64,000 bases of DNA from Bacillota bacterium (GCA_023391535.1 JAEWAU010000078.1:1-64000), one strand, 5' to 3'; positions 49,980-58,525 are shown, counted from the first letter of the stretch. Numbers and translations: made by a program. The notes: a model not told the origin generated them from the sequence alone.

Positions 49980-50027
49980 ACGCAGAGCCGCCCATTCCGG
50001 AAAACTCCGATAAGGGCGGCTCTGCGT
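49980..50027 (-). terminator. Hairpin between the opp and pilus operons
   Basis: ACGCAGAGCCGCCC (49980-49993) pairs with GGGCGGCTCTGCGT (50014-50027), a 14-bp perfect stem with a 20-nt loop, 63 nt past the oppA stop. The T-run is short (TTTT on plus). Confidence 0.7.
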
Positions 50028-50089
50028 TTTCCGGAAAGCACGGAAAGTACGGCTGTTCCGGTTATTGCATGAATCGCGGCTTAGGCATG

Positions 50090-51694
50090 TTACTTGAAAA
50101 AGAGCTTCGAAAGATCTTCAAAATGATAGACCGGAACAAGGCTCGCGTCCTGGATGCCGCCGATATCGGAATCGATGGCGAGCACGCGTTTGTTCTCGAT
50201 GATGGGATAGAATACCGCGTCGTCCTGCAGGCGGGCCTGCAGCTTTGCGTAGATCGCCCTGCGCTTGCTCACGTCAAGCTCGTTCACGCCTTGGCTGAAC
50301 AGGCTGTCCACGGTCGAGTCCGCGAGACCGGGATAGTTTGAGGAGCTGCCGGTGGTGAACAGCGAGCTGAACGTGGAGGGGTCGATCCCCATGATGTATC
50401 CGTCCAGATAAAGGTCGAAATTGCCCGTATGCTTTTCCAGTTGGTCGCTCATGGCGGAATCGTCCAGGCCTTCCAGCGTGACATTGACGCCTATGGCGCC
50501 GAGCTCCTGCTGGATGACGGCTGCCTGCAGCTGATAGGCGACGCTGCCGTTCGCGTAAGCGAGCTTGAGGCTGGGGCGCGAAACGCCCGCCTGGCTGAGG
50601 AGCTGCTTCGCCTTTCCCGTATCGGTATCGTATTTCTGCACACCGGCGGTTGTGTAGTACGGGCTCTCCGTGGGAAGGAACGTATACGCCGGCACGGCGA
50701 AATCGGTGGAATAAAACGAAGCCGTGAGCAATTGCTGACGGTTCAGGGCATACAGTACAGCCTTGCGGAAGTCGGGATTCTGAACCGTCTTGGATTTGAG
50801 GTTGAAGGCGAGGTAGCCGATACGGCCTTCGCTGTAGGGATAAATGCCGAGGTTCGCGTTGCCCTTGAACTTGGAGACATCCTGCGGCTGGACTTCGCAC
50901 GAATTGATCTCGCCTTTCTGCAGGGCCAGCAGCTTGGTGTCGTAATCCGAGATGATGCGGAACACGACGTTCCCTATCTTCGGCGCGCCGAGGAAATAAT
51001 CTTCGTTGGCCGTGAACTTCACATACTGCCCCGCCTTGTATTCCACCAGTTTATAAGGGCCCGTGCCCACCGGCGCGGCGTTTTTGGGGCTGTTTTCAAT
51101 GCTTTTTTCGTTCTGATAGACGTGTTTGGGCATAATGAAGATATCGCCCAGCAGCTCCAGCGCATCCGCGTTCTTTTCGGGGAACGTGAATTTCACCGTG
51201 TAGTCGTCCGCCTTTTCCACCTTTACGGCTTTGTTGTTGTATACCAGCTGGCTGTAGGCCCAGCCGGCGGCGGAATCCTCCTCCATTCTCTGATAGGTGA
51301 AGACGACGTCATCCGCCGTGAGCGGCTGCCCGTCGCTCCATTTGACGTCGTGCCGCAGCTTTGCCGTATAGGTCAGGCCGTCCGAGGAGGGCGTCATACT
51401 TTCCGCGAGAAAATACACGACTTTATTGACATTGTACATATAAAGCGGCGAATAGAGCAGTTTAATCTCCGTGAGGCCATATCGGTCATTCGTGGAAATG
51501 ACGTTGACCGCGTTTCCGGGGTCGCCCGCGATGCCATAAGTGTACGTATTGGATTTTGCCGCCGCGCTGCTCGGCTGGGATGCGGCGGAGGAGGAAGAGG
51601 AAGTGCCACCGCTTTTCGCGCTGCAGCCGGCGAACAGCAGAACCGCCGCCAGAGCGGCCGCCGCAGCCCGGAAACCAATGTTTCGCTTTTTCAT
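50090..51694 (-). CDS. Peptide/nickel-type ABC transporter substrate-binding lipoprotein
   Basis: A 534-aa family 5 extracellular solute-binding protein (OppA/DppA class). Signal peptide with lipobox LFAGC (C24) and a Ser/Ala-rich linker (SGGTSSSSSAASQPSSAAA). The SBP_bac_5 core is seen in LYSPLYMYN, YTAKLRHDVKWSDGQPLTADDVVFTY near 125 and RKAVLYALNRQQLL near 315. It delivers oligopeptides, or possibly another small ligand, to OppBC. It is the last gene of the opp operon. ATG at 51694 follows GGAGG by 8 nt, and just upstream lies a 12-nt tandem repeat. Confidence 0.9.
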   Translation of the reverse strand: MKKRNIGFRAAAAALAAVLLFAGCSAKSGGTSSSSSAASQPSSAAAKSNTYTYGIAGDPGNAVNVISTNDRYGLTEIKLLYSPLYMYNVNKVVYFLAESMTPSSDGLTYTAKLRHDVKWSDGQPLTADDVVFTYQRMEEDSAAGWAYSQLVYNNKAVKVEKADDYTVKFTFPEKNADALELLGDIFIMPKHVYQNEKSIENSPKNAAPVGTGPYKLVEYKAGQYVKFTANEDYFLGAPKIGNVVFRIISDYDTKLLALQKGEINSCEVQPQDVSKFKGNANLGIYPYSEGRIGYLAFNLKSKTVQNPDFRKAVLYALNRQQLLTASFYSTDFAVPAYTFLPTESPYYTTAGVQKYDTDTGKAKQLLSQAGVSRPSLKLAYANGSVAYQLQAAVIQQELGAIGVNVTLEGLDDSAMSDQLEKHTGNFDLYLDGYIMGIDPSTFSSLFTTGSSSNYPGLADSTVDSLFSQGVNELDVSKRRAIYAKLQARLQDDAVFYPIIENKRVLAIDSDIGGIQDASLVPVYHFEDLSKLFFK

Positions 51695-51709
51695 AGATGA
51701 TTCCTCCAG

Positions 51710-51750
51710 TATCGTTTTTGTATCGGTTTTTGTATCGGTTTTTGTATCGG
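51710..51750. repeat. 12-nt tandem repeat upstream of oppA
   Basis: About 3.4 copies of TATCGGTTTTTG (the first copy is one base short) lie 16-56 nt upstream of the oppA start, in the oppF-oppA gap. Confidence 0.85.
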
Positions 51751-51795
51751 CAGCTGTTTCGTTTCTGCCCCGAACGGCAAAGCAGGAGGCGGCGG

Positions 51796-52785
51796 TCACC
51801 CCTCCAGGTGGCAGGCCACAAAATGGCCTCCTCCCACGTCGCGCAGTTCCGGTTCGCTTGCCCGGCACTTCGCTTCGGCGAGGGGACATCGGGTGCAGAA
51901 CCGGCAGCAGGGCGGCAGATCCACGGGGCTCGGAGGGTCTCCCGAAAGCACCTGCATTTTGGTTTCGCGCGCGGTTTTCGGGTCCGGCACCGGAACGGAG
52001 GACAACAGGGCGCGGGTGTAGGGGTGAAGCGGATGGGTGTAAAGCTCTTCCCCGGAAGCGAGTTCCACAATTCTGCCCAGGTACATCACGCCGATGCGCC
52101 GGGAGATATGCCGCACCATGGAAAGATCATGGGCGATGAACAGATAGGTGAGGCCCATCTCCTGCTGGATATCCTCCAGCAGATTCACGACCTGGGCCTG
52201 CACCGAAACGTCCAAAGCGGAAATCGGCTCGTCGCACAGCACGAACGCGGGGGTGACCACCAGGGCGCGGGCGATGCCCACGCGCTGGCACTGCCCGCCA
52301 CTGAGCTCATAAGGGAACTTTTCCATATCTTCTCCCGCAATCCCCACTTTGGCGAGGATTGCCCGCACCTTCTCGGCGCGTTCCGGCGCCGTGAGCTTCA
52401 TATGGATGCGCAGCGGTTCTTCAACGAGTTCCCGAACGGTAAACGTTGGGTCGAGCGACGAAAACGGGTTCTGGAAGATCACCTGCATCCGGCGGTGGTA
52501 TGGCTTGAGCTGCCTGCCGTGCAGGAAAGCGATCGATCGGCCTTCGAACCGCACATCCCCGGCCGTAAAATCGTACAGCCGCGTGATGCACCGCCCAAGC
52601 GTCGTCTTTCCGCAGCCGGATTCGCCCACAAGGCCGAACGTCTCCCCTTTGCGGATATCGAAGGATACGTCGTCCACCGCGCGGAGCTGCCGACTCAGGC
52701 TGAGGCCGAACGCGTCGCGCACCGGAAAGTATTTTTTAAGATTGCGGACTTCAATCAGGCTGTCCGGCGTTTTCGTTTGGTTCAT
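51796..52785 (-). CDS. oppF: Oligopeptide ABC transporter ATP-binding protein (OppF-like)
   Basis: A 329-aa ABC ATPase. Walker A GESGCGKTTLGR near residue 54, Q-loop QVIFQNPFSSLDPTFTV near 97, signature LSGGQCQRVGIARAL near 155, Walker B FVLCDEPISALD near 175, H-loop IAHDL near 212. The C-terminal OPY domain with Cys-rich CCRFCTRCPLAEAKC, typical of OppF/DppF, is near 290 and may bind an Fe-S cluster. It energises OppBC with OppD and overlaps oppD by 35 nt. Confidence 0.93.
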   Translation of the reverse strand: MNQTKTPDSLIEVRNLKKYFPVRDAFGLSLSRQLRAVDDVSFDIRKGETFGLVGESGCGKTTLGRCITRLYDFTAGDVRFEGRSIAFLHGRQLKPYHRRMQVIFQNPFSSLDPTFTVRELVEEPLRIHMKLTAPERAEKVRAILAKVGIAGEDMEKFPYELSGGQCQRVGIARALVVTPAFVLCDEPISALDVSVQAQVVNLLEDIQQEMGLTYLFIAHDLSMVRHISRRIGVMYLGRIVELASGEELYTHPLHPYTRALLSSVPVPDPKTARETKMQVLSGDPPSPVDLPPCCRFCTRCPLAEAKCRASEPELRDVGGGHFVACHLEG

Positions 52786-53761
52786 GGCCGTCCCCCTTTT
52801 CTAAAAAGCACCGGGCACTGTGCGTGGGCGAATACCGCCGAACCGGCGGCAGCTGCGTGCGGCAGCAAGGAAGAACCCGGTCACATCGGTCCGCAAACGG
52901 GCAGCCCGCACTTGCGCGCAGAATGGAAGGCGCCATCCCGCGGATCGGCTTCAACCGTTCGCGGGGGCCGCTTCCTACAGAAGGGATCGAGGCGAGCAGC
53001 GCCTTCGTATACGGGTGGCCCGGGGAATAGAAGATCTCGTCCGCGGTGCCCTCCTCCATCGGCATCCCGCCGTACATCACGGCGATCCGGTCGCACATGC
53101 TGGCCACGATCCCAAGGTTGTGCGTAATCAGGATGATGGACATCCTGCGCTTGCTTTGCAGCTGCCGGAGCAGCGCCAGTATCTGCGCCTGAACGGTCAC
53201 GTCCAGCGCCGTCGTCGGCTCGTCCGCAATCAGGAGCTTCGGCTGGCAGGCAAGCGCCATCGCGATGAGCACGCGCTGCATCATGCCGCCGGAAAGCTCG
53301 TGGGGATACTGTTCCAGCCGCTTTACGGGCAGAGGAATACCCACGCTGCGCAGCAATTCCAGCGAAACCGCCCGCACCTTCGCTTTGGGCACCACGCGGT
53401 GCCGGAGCAAAATCTCGGAGAGGTCGGCTCCGATTTTCCGCAGCGGGTCCAGCGACGACATGGGGTCCTGAAAAATCATGGAGATTTCGGAGCCGCGCAG
53501 CCGGCATTGTTCCCGCTCTTCCATCCGTCGAAGGTCCTTCCCGCAAAAACGGATTTCACCCTCCTCGATTCGGGCGTTGCCCGGCAGAATGCCGAGCACC
53601 GCTTTCATGGTGACGCTCTTGCCGCTCCCGGATTCGCCCACAAGCCCAAGCACTTCGCCATCCGCCATCGCAAGATTCATTCCGCGCACCGCCTCCGCGC
53701 GCCCGCCGTGCAGCGCGAAGCTCACGTGCAGCCCGCTCAGTTCCAGAATTGTCTTTTCCAT
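52751..53761 (-). CDS. oppD: Oligopeptide ABC transporter ATP-binding protein (OppD-like)
   Basis: A 336-aa ABC ATPase. Walker A GESGSGKSVTMKAVLG near residue 41, Q-loop SMIFQDPMSSLDPL near 92, signature LSGGMMQRVLIAMAL near 157, Walker B LLIADEPTTALD near 177, H-loop ITHNLG near 213. The C-terminal OPY domain has CPFADRCDRVLPCC near 290-305. It forms the heterodimeric motor with OppF. It starts 4 nt before the oppC stop region ends, so translation is coupled. Confidence 0.93.
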   Translation of the reverse strand: MEKTILELSGLHVSFALHGGRAEAVRGMNLAMADGEVLGLVGESGSGKSVTMKAVLGILPGNARIEEGEIRFCGKDLRRMEEREQCRLRGSEISMIFQDPMSSLDPLRKIGADLSEILLRHRVVPKAKVRAVSLELLRSVGIPLPVKRLEQYPHELSGGMMQRVLIAMALACQPKLLIADEPTTALDVTVQAQILALLRQLQSKRRMSIILITHNLGIVASMCDRIAVMYGGMPMEEGTADEIFYSPGHPYTKALLASIPSVGSGPRERLKPIRGMAPSILRASAGCPFADRCDRVLPCCRTQLPPVRRYSPTHSARCFLEKGDGHEPNENAGQPD

Positions 53762-53764
53762 GCC

Positions 53765-54634
53765 CTACCCTTTCTGCAAAGCCGTTTGCGGTTCCGCAAT
53801 CAGGCGCAGCAGCTCGCCCAGGCGGTTGAACGAAAATATGGTGAGCACGATGAGCAGCCCGGGCAGAATGGCCATATACGGAGCCGACTGCAGGTTCTGC
53901 TGCGCGTTCTGGAGCAGGCTCCCCCAGGAGGACATGGGCTGCTGCACCCCCAGCCCCAAAAAGCTCAGCGAAGACTCCGTGAGGATTGCGTTTGCGATGC
54001 TGGTGGTGGAACAGACCAGAATGGTGGGCAGAATCGACGGAATGATGTGCCGCAGAATAACGGCCGGCGCGCGTTCGCTCGACGCGACGGCGTAAAGGAC
54101 GTATTCCCGCTCTTTCACCGTAAGGGTTTCGGCCCGGACGAGCCTTGCCATCTCCATCCAGCTCAGCAAGCCGATCACAAGGCAAATGGTCTGGAACCCC
54201 GGCCGGAGAAAAACGCCTGCCACAATAATGAGGATCAGCTGGGGAATGGAGGACATCACATCCACAAGGCGCATGAGGACATTGTCGATCACGCCGCCGA
54301 AATAGCCGCTGACCGTGCCCGCCACCACGCCGATGAACGTGGAAAGGCACATGGAAAGCAGGCCGATCAGCAGCGAGATGCGCCCTCCATAGATCGTTCT
54401 GGTCAGGTAATCGCGCCCCAGTTCATCGGTGCCGAAGGGATGCCGGAGCGTGGGAGCCTGAAAGATATGGGAGGTATCGATCGTATTGGGCCGGTTCGGG
54501 AGCAGGAAAGCGAAAACGGAAAAGCCGGCAACGATGAGCAGGAACCCGATGCAGAAAAGCGTGCCGGTATTCCGACGCAGTTCTTCCCTTACCGCCCGGA
54601 CTCTCCGGCTGCCCGGATTATTTGAAAGCTTCAT
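53765..54634 (-). CDS. oppC: Oligopeptide ABC transporter permease (OppC-like)
   Basis: A 289-aa permease with an OppC N-terminal domain (first helix TLFCIGFLLIVAGFSVFAFLL), then HPFGTDELGRDYLTRTIYGGRISLLIGL near residue 70 and the EAA loop VRAETLTVKEREYVLYAVASSERAPAVILRHII split by the usual spacing near 167-200. Five to six membrane helices. It is the second gene of oppBCDFA and follows oppB by 15 nt. Confidence 0.92.
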   Translation of the reverse strand: MKLSNNPGSRRVRAVREELRRNTGTLFCIGFLLIVAGFSVFAFLLPNRPNTIDTSHIFQAPTLRHPFGTDELGRDYLTRTIYGGRISLLIGLLSMCLSTFIGVVAGTVSGYFGGVIDNVLMRLVDVMSSIPQLILIIVAGVFLRPGFQTICLVIGLLSWMEMARLVRAETLTVKEREYVLYAVASSERAPAVILRHIIPSILPTILVCSTTSIANAILTESSLSFLGLGVQQPMSSWGSLLQNAQQNLQSAPYMAILPGLLIVLTIFSFNRLGELLRLIAEPQTALQKG

Positions 54635-54649
54635 AACCCCTCTGACTCC

Positions 54650-55603
54650 TCATCTCGTCTGCTTGATTCTGGGGTCTGCCACATGGTAGAGGACATCGGC
54701 CAGAAGATTCCCCAGAATGACGAGCACCGCTGAAAACAGGAGAATATCCATGACCACCGGATAATCCAGCCCCTGCACCGCCTTGACGAAATAGGGGCCC
54801 ACACCCGGCCAGTCGAACACCGTTTCGGTGATAACGGCGCCTGTCACAAGAATTGGGAGCGACATGCCGAACTCCGTGAGCAGCGGGAGCAGCACATTCC
54901 GCGCCACATGCCGCAGCAAAATCTCCCGGGGGCCCGCCCCGAATGCCCGCTGCACCGTCACATAATTTTCCTTCATCTGGCCGATGGCGGAGGCCCGCAC
55001 GTAGCGAACGAGGCCGGGCAGGAATTCCAGCGTCAAAACCGTGAACGGCAGCGCGTAATGCAGCAGGAAATCGGAGATGGAGTGTTCCCTTCCCACTGTG
55101 TGCATGCCGATAATGGGGAAGATTCCGAGCTTGTAGCCAAAGAGGAAAATAAAAACCATGGCGAGCCAGAAGCCCGGCACCGCGATACCCACCGAGCAGA
55201 CGCCGTCGATGATGCGGTCCGCAAGGCTCCCGCGCCGGGAACCTGCCGCAAGCCCCAGCAGAAGAGCGAGCACCGTGGCCAGGAGATCCGCCGGGAGTGC
55301 GAGCACGATGGTGGCCGGAAGCCGGGCCGCCAGATCCTGCGCGATGCTGGCGTGGGTGACGAGCGAATACCCCAGGTTCCCGTGCAGAAGGTCGCTCAGC
55401 CATGCCAGGTACCGAAAATAAGCAGGCTGATTGTAGCCGTATTTCACCTTGATGAGCGCGATCGCCTGAGCGGACATTCGCGGCGTGATCAGGGAGTCGA
55501 TCACGTTGTACGGCGCGAGCTGAATCAGCGCAAAGCAGAGGATTGTGATGAGCAGGAGCAGAGGGACAGCCTGCGCGCAGCGTTTGAGTACATAGCGAAT
55601 CAA
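54650..55603 (-). CDS. oppB: Oligopeptide ABC transporter permease (OppB-like)
   Basis: A 317-aa permease. The first helix is VPLLLLITILCFALIQLAP, followed by a periplasmic loop with YGYNQPAYFRYLAWLSDLLHGNLGYS near 55-80 characteristic of OppB/DppB. Later helices and the EAA-type loop RYVRASAIGQMKENYVTVQRAFGAGPREILLRHV lie near 205-238. The TTG at 55603 has GGAG 7 nt upstream. It is the first gene of the operon, with a promoter and palindrome upstream. Confidence 0.92.
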   Translation of the reverse strand: MIRYVLKRCAQAVPLLLLITILCFALIQLAPYNVIDSLITPRMSAQAIALIKVKYGYNQPAYFRYLAWLSDLLHGNLGYSLVTHASIAQDLAARLPATIVLALPADLLATVLALLLGLAAGSRRGSLADRIIDGVCSVGIAVPGFWLAMVFIFLFGYKLGIFPIIGMHTVGREHSISDFLLHYALPFTVLTLEFLPGLVRYVRASAIGQMKENYVTVQRAFGAGPREILLRHVARNVLLPLLTEFGMSLPILVTGAVITETVFDWPGVGPYFVKAVQGLDYPVVMDILLFSAVLVILGNLLADVLYHVADPRIKQTR

Positions 55604-55674
55604 GTTTTCACTCCTCTTTCGTTAATTGCCGAAACAGAGCGAAAAGCCCCGAAAATAAATATTATTATTTTTAT

Positions 55675-55695
55675 CTATTAAATTATATTTAATAG
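55675..55695. promoter_or_regulatory. Palindrome at the opp promoter, candidate operator
   Basis: CTATTAAAT and ATTTAATAG are exact inverted repeats with a 3-nt centre, located just downstream of the -10 box at 55706-55711 in the minus direction, over the predicted transcription start. Position and symmetry fit a repressor site (for example a nutrient-responsive regulator). Confidence 0.55.
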
Positions 55696-55705
55696 AATAG
55701 AGTTC

Positions 55706-55733
55706 ATTATACTCCAAGCACGGCAAAATGCAA
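55706..55733 (-). promoter_or_regulatory. SigA-type promoter of the opp operon
   Basis: TTGCAT (55728-55733), 16-nt spacer, TATAAT (55706-55711) on minus, about 100 nt before oppB. Confidence 0.7.
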
Positions 55734-55739
55734 GCTCGT

Positions 55740-56015
55740 TTAGGCAATTTGAATCGATTGCTCAAAAATTATGTGTATTATAAGCGGAATTATAATCTAT
55801 TTGCACGATCCGAAGAAATACTCCTTGCCAAAAACGCATTGCAAACGAGATGCGGCAGGTGCCGGCCTGCGAATATCCGGCCCGTACGGCCTCTTCCTGA
55901 AAGCGGAGCCGCAGTTCCCGGTTAGGAATGAAAATGTTGGAAATCCGCAAACCGGTCCGATTGAAAGTCTTGCTCGGCGAGGTGCGGGTTACCGAGCAGG
56001 AGGCGTATTCGGGCT
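55740..56015. other. Gap between the opp promoter and the metB-type gene
   Basis: There is no supported gene. A short minus frame at 55762-55950 lacks an RBS. A stem TGCTCGG/CCGAGCA at 55971-55998 past the stop at 56016 could be a weak terminator for the PLP enzyme gene. Confidence 0.4.
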
Positions 56016-57212
56016 TCAGCGACGCGAAAACAGAATGCCGTCCTCCCGGGAAGACGATATCCGCGTGTATTTTTTCCCTCCCGAAAGCGCCTGGCCGAGG
56101 TCGGCGATGATGTCGTCCGCTGCTTCGATCCCCACCGAAAGGCGCAGCAAGCGGCCCGTGATCCCCCGCGCTTCCCGCTCCTCGGGCGGAAGGTCGGCGT
56201 GCGTCTGTGTGGACGGGTAGGTGACCAGCGATTCCACTCCGCCCAGGCTTTCGGCATAGCGGATGAGTTTTACCCGCCCGAGCAAGTTTTGGGCCGTCTC
56301 TTCGGAATCGGCCTCGAAAGAGATCATGGCGCCGAAGCCGGAAGCCTGCCGCTTCGATACCTCATAGCCGGGGCTGCCGGGCAAACCGGGGAAATACACG
56401 CGCCCGACCTTTTTCTGGCCGCAGAGCCACTGTGCCACGCGGCGCGCGTTCTGCTCCTGGCGTTCCATTCGTATGCCGAGGGTCTTGATGCCGCGGATGA
56501 GCAGCCAGCTGTCGAAAGGAGAAAGGCAAGCGCCCGTCGTTTTATAAATTTCGCGCAGCTTTGCCGCAATCGCCGTATCGGCAGCCACGAGGAAGCCCGC
56601 AAGCGTATCGTTGTGCCCGCACAGGTATTTGGTGCCGCTGTGCACGACGATATCCGCCCCAAGCAGAAGAGGCGTTTGAAAATACGGGGTAAGGAAGGTG
56701 TTATCCACTGCCAGCAGCAGGCCATGTGCGTGCGCGATGCGCGCGGCGGCGGCGATATCCGTCACCTGCATCATCGGGTTGGTGGGTGTTTCGATAAAAA
56801 CGGCTTTGGTTGCGGGTGTGATCTTCTCTTCAAGCCGCGAAAGGTCCGATGTGTCTATATAGTCGAATAAAAGGCCGTTTTTCTCCGAAATTGTGCGAAA
56901 AAGCCGAATGGAACCGCCGTAAAGGTCGCCGGAGGCGACGATGCGGTCGCCGATGCGAAACAGTTCCATCAGGGCGGCGATTGCAGCCATGCCGGAAGTG
57001 AACGCGATGGCATCCGCACCGTGTTCGAGGGCGGCAACCGTCTTTTCCAGATGCTCCCGCGTGGGGTTCTGCACCCTCGCATAATCGTAGCCCGTCCCCT
57101 GGCCGAAACCGGGGTGCGCGAACGTGGCCGTTTGGTAGATGGGCACCGAGAGCGAACCGGTACAATCGGCAGGTTTATCCCCGCCGTGGACGCAAAGTGT
57201 GCTGAGTTCCAT
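56016..57212 (-). CDS. Cystathionine gamma-synthase/beta-lyase-type PLP enzyme
   Basis: A 398-aa Cys/Met-metabolism PLP enzyme. Visible: PIYQTATFAHPG and YDYARVQNPTREHLEK near residues 25-56, TSGMAAIAALMEL near 73, DNTFLTPYFQTPL near 170 and the PLP lysine in HSGTKYLCGHND near 192, then LGGVESLVTYPSTQTHA near 320. These families (MetB, MetC, MccB, MegL) cannot be separated reliably by eye. The Met-type T-box directly upstream supports a methionine-synthesis role, cystathionine gamma-synthase or beta-lyase. AAGGGG precedes the ATG at 57212. Confidence 0.88.
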   Translation of the reverse strand: MELSTLCVHGGDKPADCTGSLSVPIYQTATFAHPGFGQGTGYDYARVQNPTREHLEKTVAALEHGADAIAFTSGMAAIAALMELFRIGDRIVASGDLYGGSIRLFRTISEKNGLLFDYIDTSDLSRLEEKITPATKAVFIETPTNPMMQVTDIAAAARIAHAHGLLLAVDNTFLTPYFQTPLLLGADIVVHSGTKYLCGHNDTLAGFLVAADTAIAAKLREIYKTTGACLSPFDSWLLIRGIKTLGIRMERQEQNARRVAQWLCGQKKVGRVYFPGLPGSPGYEVSKRQASGFGAMISFEADSEETAQNLLGRVKLIRYAESLGGVESLVTYPSTQTHADLPPEEREARGITGRLLRLSVGIEAADDIIADLGQALSGGKKYTRISSSREDGILFSRR

Positions 57213-57232
57213 GCAAATATCCCCTTTCCGCA

Positions 57233-57515
57233 GAAAAAAAGCGCCCCGTCTTCCTGCAACAAGAAGACGGGGCGCACCCGTGTTACCACTTCCATTCGCC
57301 TGCTCCTCGCGGAACAGGCCTTAACAAGTACGCCGGCAAAAGCCGGAAATACTCTTGCGCTTTAACGGGCGCACCCGTCGCAACCTGAGCGGACGCTATA
57401 CGGCGCCGCCTCGATGCAACCCTCCGGAACCATGTTCGGCCCGCCGCCGTTTGCCCTTTTGCATCTACCAGGGCTCTCTGAAAAAGCAGCCGCGCAGACG
57501 TACTCTTTCCTTCAA
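57233..57515 (-). promoter_or_regulatory. T-box leader, probably tRNA-Met responsive
   Basis: On minus the leader shows the Stem I opening AAGGAAAGAGTACG and AGAGAG, a GAACATGGTTCC segment that places AUG as a likely specifier, the T-box GAAGTGGTAACACGGG, and then a terminator whose arms GCGCCCCGTCTTC and GAAGACGGGGCGC (57241-57275) are followed by seven Ts. The UGGU in the T-box pairs with a tRNA ending ACCA; tRNA-Met has A73 whereas tRNA-Cys has U73. Uncharged tRNA should favour the antiterminator and switch on the gene at 57212. Confidence 0.85.
57241..57275 (-). terminator. Intrinsic terminator of the T-box leader
   Basis: A 13-bp perfect GC-rich stem (57241-57253 with 57263-57275), 9-nt loop, then TTTTTTT on minus. 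The 5' arm overlaps the T-box side, as expected for regulated termination. Confidence 0.9.
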
Positions 57516-57538
57516 TGGGTTTGCAGTATCCTTGGTAT

Positions 57539-57567
57539 ATGATAACAGGCGGAATAAAAATAGTCAA
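57539..57567 (-). promoter_or_regulatory. Promoter of the T-box/metB-type unit
   Basis: TTGACT (57562-57567), 17-nt spacer, TATCAT (57539-57544) on minus, about 25 nt before the T-box Stem I. Confidence 0.75.
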
Positions 57568-57822
57568 GTATTTGCATATAGATTATATAAATTAAAAAGT
57601 GCCGTATACCCGGCAACCTCTATGCCCTGCTCGCACAGCCGGCGGAGGATACCGACCACGCCGCTTTGAGCGGTGCCGTGCAAAAAGAACACGGCCGCGA
57701 TCCGGCCTGCGCCGCGCCGGGAGCAGGCTTTGTGCAAGAGCGTCGCTCCCGAACCGGAAATGCCATATAAAGCGAAACAGCCCGTGAAGCGGCGTTACGC
57801 CTAACTTCATGGGCTATTTTTG
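57568..57822. other. Region between the T-box promoter and the tRNA array; terminator and possible gene remnant
   Basis: A hairpin AGCCCGTGAAG/CTTCATGGGCT with inner GGCGT/ACGCC (57779-57817) lies just past the tRNA array, T-run ATTTTTG on plus. One minus frame (57790 down to about 57570) reads GRIAAVFFLHGTAQSGVVG and ILRRLCEQGIEVAGY, somewhat like part of an ACT domain, but has no start codon in place. I see no intact gene. Confidence 0.35.
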
Positions 57823-57898
57823 TGGTGAGCCATCGGAGGCTCGAACTCCGGACACCTAGATTAAAAGTCTAGTGCTCTGCCAACTGAGCTAATGGCTC
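57823..57898 (-). tRNA. tRNA-Lys(TTT)
   Basis: Cloverleaf on minus, acceptor starts GAGCCAT, anticodon stem CTAGA/TCTAG around loop CTTTTAA, anticodon TTT; T-arm GGAGTTCGAGCCTCC; discriminator A and CCA encoded. Confidence 0.95.
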
Positions 57899-57967
57899 TT
57901 ATCGAATCGCGACGCCGCGCGAACAAAACAAAAGGAATCGCCGTTCCAACCGGTACCTGCGTGGGAC

Positions 57968-58044
57968 TGGTTGGGATGGCAGGACTCGAACCTGCGGAAT
58001 CACGGAGTCAAAGTCCGTTGCCTTACCGCCTTGGCTACATCCCA
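57968..58044 (-). tRNA. tRNA-Gln(TTG)
   Basis: Acceptor TGGGATG/CATCCCA with a 5' U as in bacterial tRNA-Gln, anticodon loop CTTTGAC, anticodon TTG, T-arm GCAGGTTCGAGTCCTGC, discriminator A, CCA encoded. Confidence 0.93.
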
Positions 58045-58082
58045 TCGCACCGACGCGCGGACAAACCGCGCGTCCTTCCCAT

Positions 58083-58160
58083 TGGGGTGGGTAATCGGAT
58101 TCGAACCGACGACCTCCAGGGCCACAACCTGGCACTCTAACCGACTGAGCTATACCCACC
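58083..58160 (-). tRNA. tRNA-His(GTG)
   Basis: Acceptor GTGGGTA/TACCCAC with an extra 5' G opposite discriminator C, the tRNA-His hallmark. Anticodon loop TTGTGGC, anticodon GTG. CCA encoded. Confidence 0.95.
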
Positions 58161-58164
58161 ATAT

Positions 58165-58241
<77 letters not shown>

Positions 58242-58286
58242 ATTTCCTTGCCTGCGGGAGCCGTCCCGGATTGCCGGCAGACAAAA

Positions 58287-58360
<74 letters not shown>

Positions 58361-58448
58361 GCACCATGCCGCACGTTCGTCACGATCCGGCATAAAACGG
58401 CTGACCACCGGCCGTCGGCCGGAATAGACAGGACTGCTTTTCACGCGA

Positions 58449-58485
58449 CGGATGCTATTATACCATAGCATCCGCCTCGTGTCAA
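58449..58485 (-). promoter_or_regulatory. Perfect-consensus promoter of the tRNA array, embedded in an inverted repeat
   Basis: TTGACA (58480-58485), 17-nt spacer, TATAAT (58457-58462) on minus. The -10 box lies in the stem-loop CGGATGCTAT/ATAGCATCCG (58449-58474), which may also end the clpE transcript (stop at 58526). Confidence 0.85.
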
Positions 58486-58525
58486 GCAATCCGGCAAAAA
58501 TTGCTGATCTTCCGCGGCGGAACGC

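Noticed and set aside
57592..57810. Minus-strand 72-aa ORF starting MKLGVTPL
   Set aside because: It overlaps the terminator hairpin after the tRNA array, is Arg/Pro-rich as shadow frames are, and has no ribosome site; another frame looks more protein-like but lacks a start.
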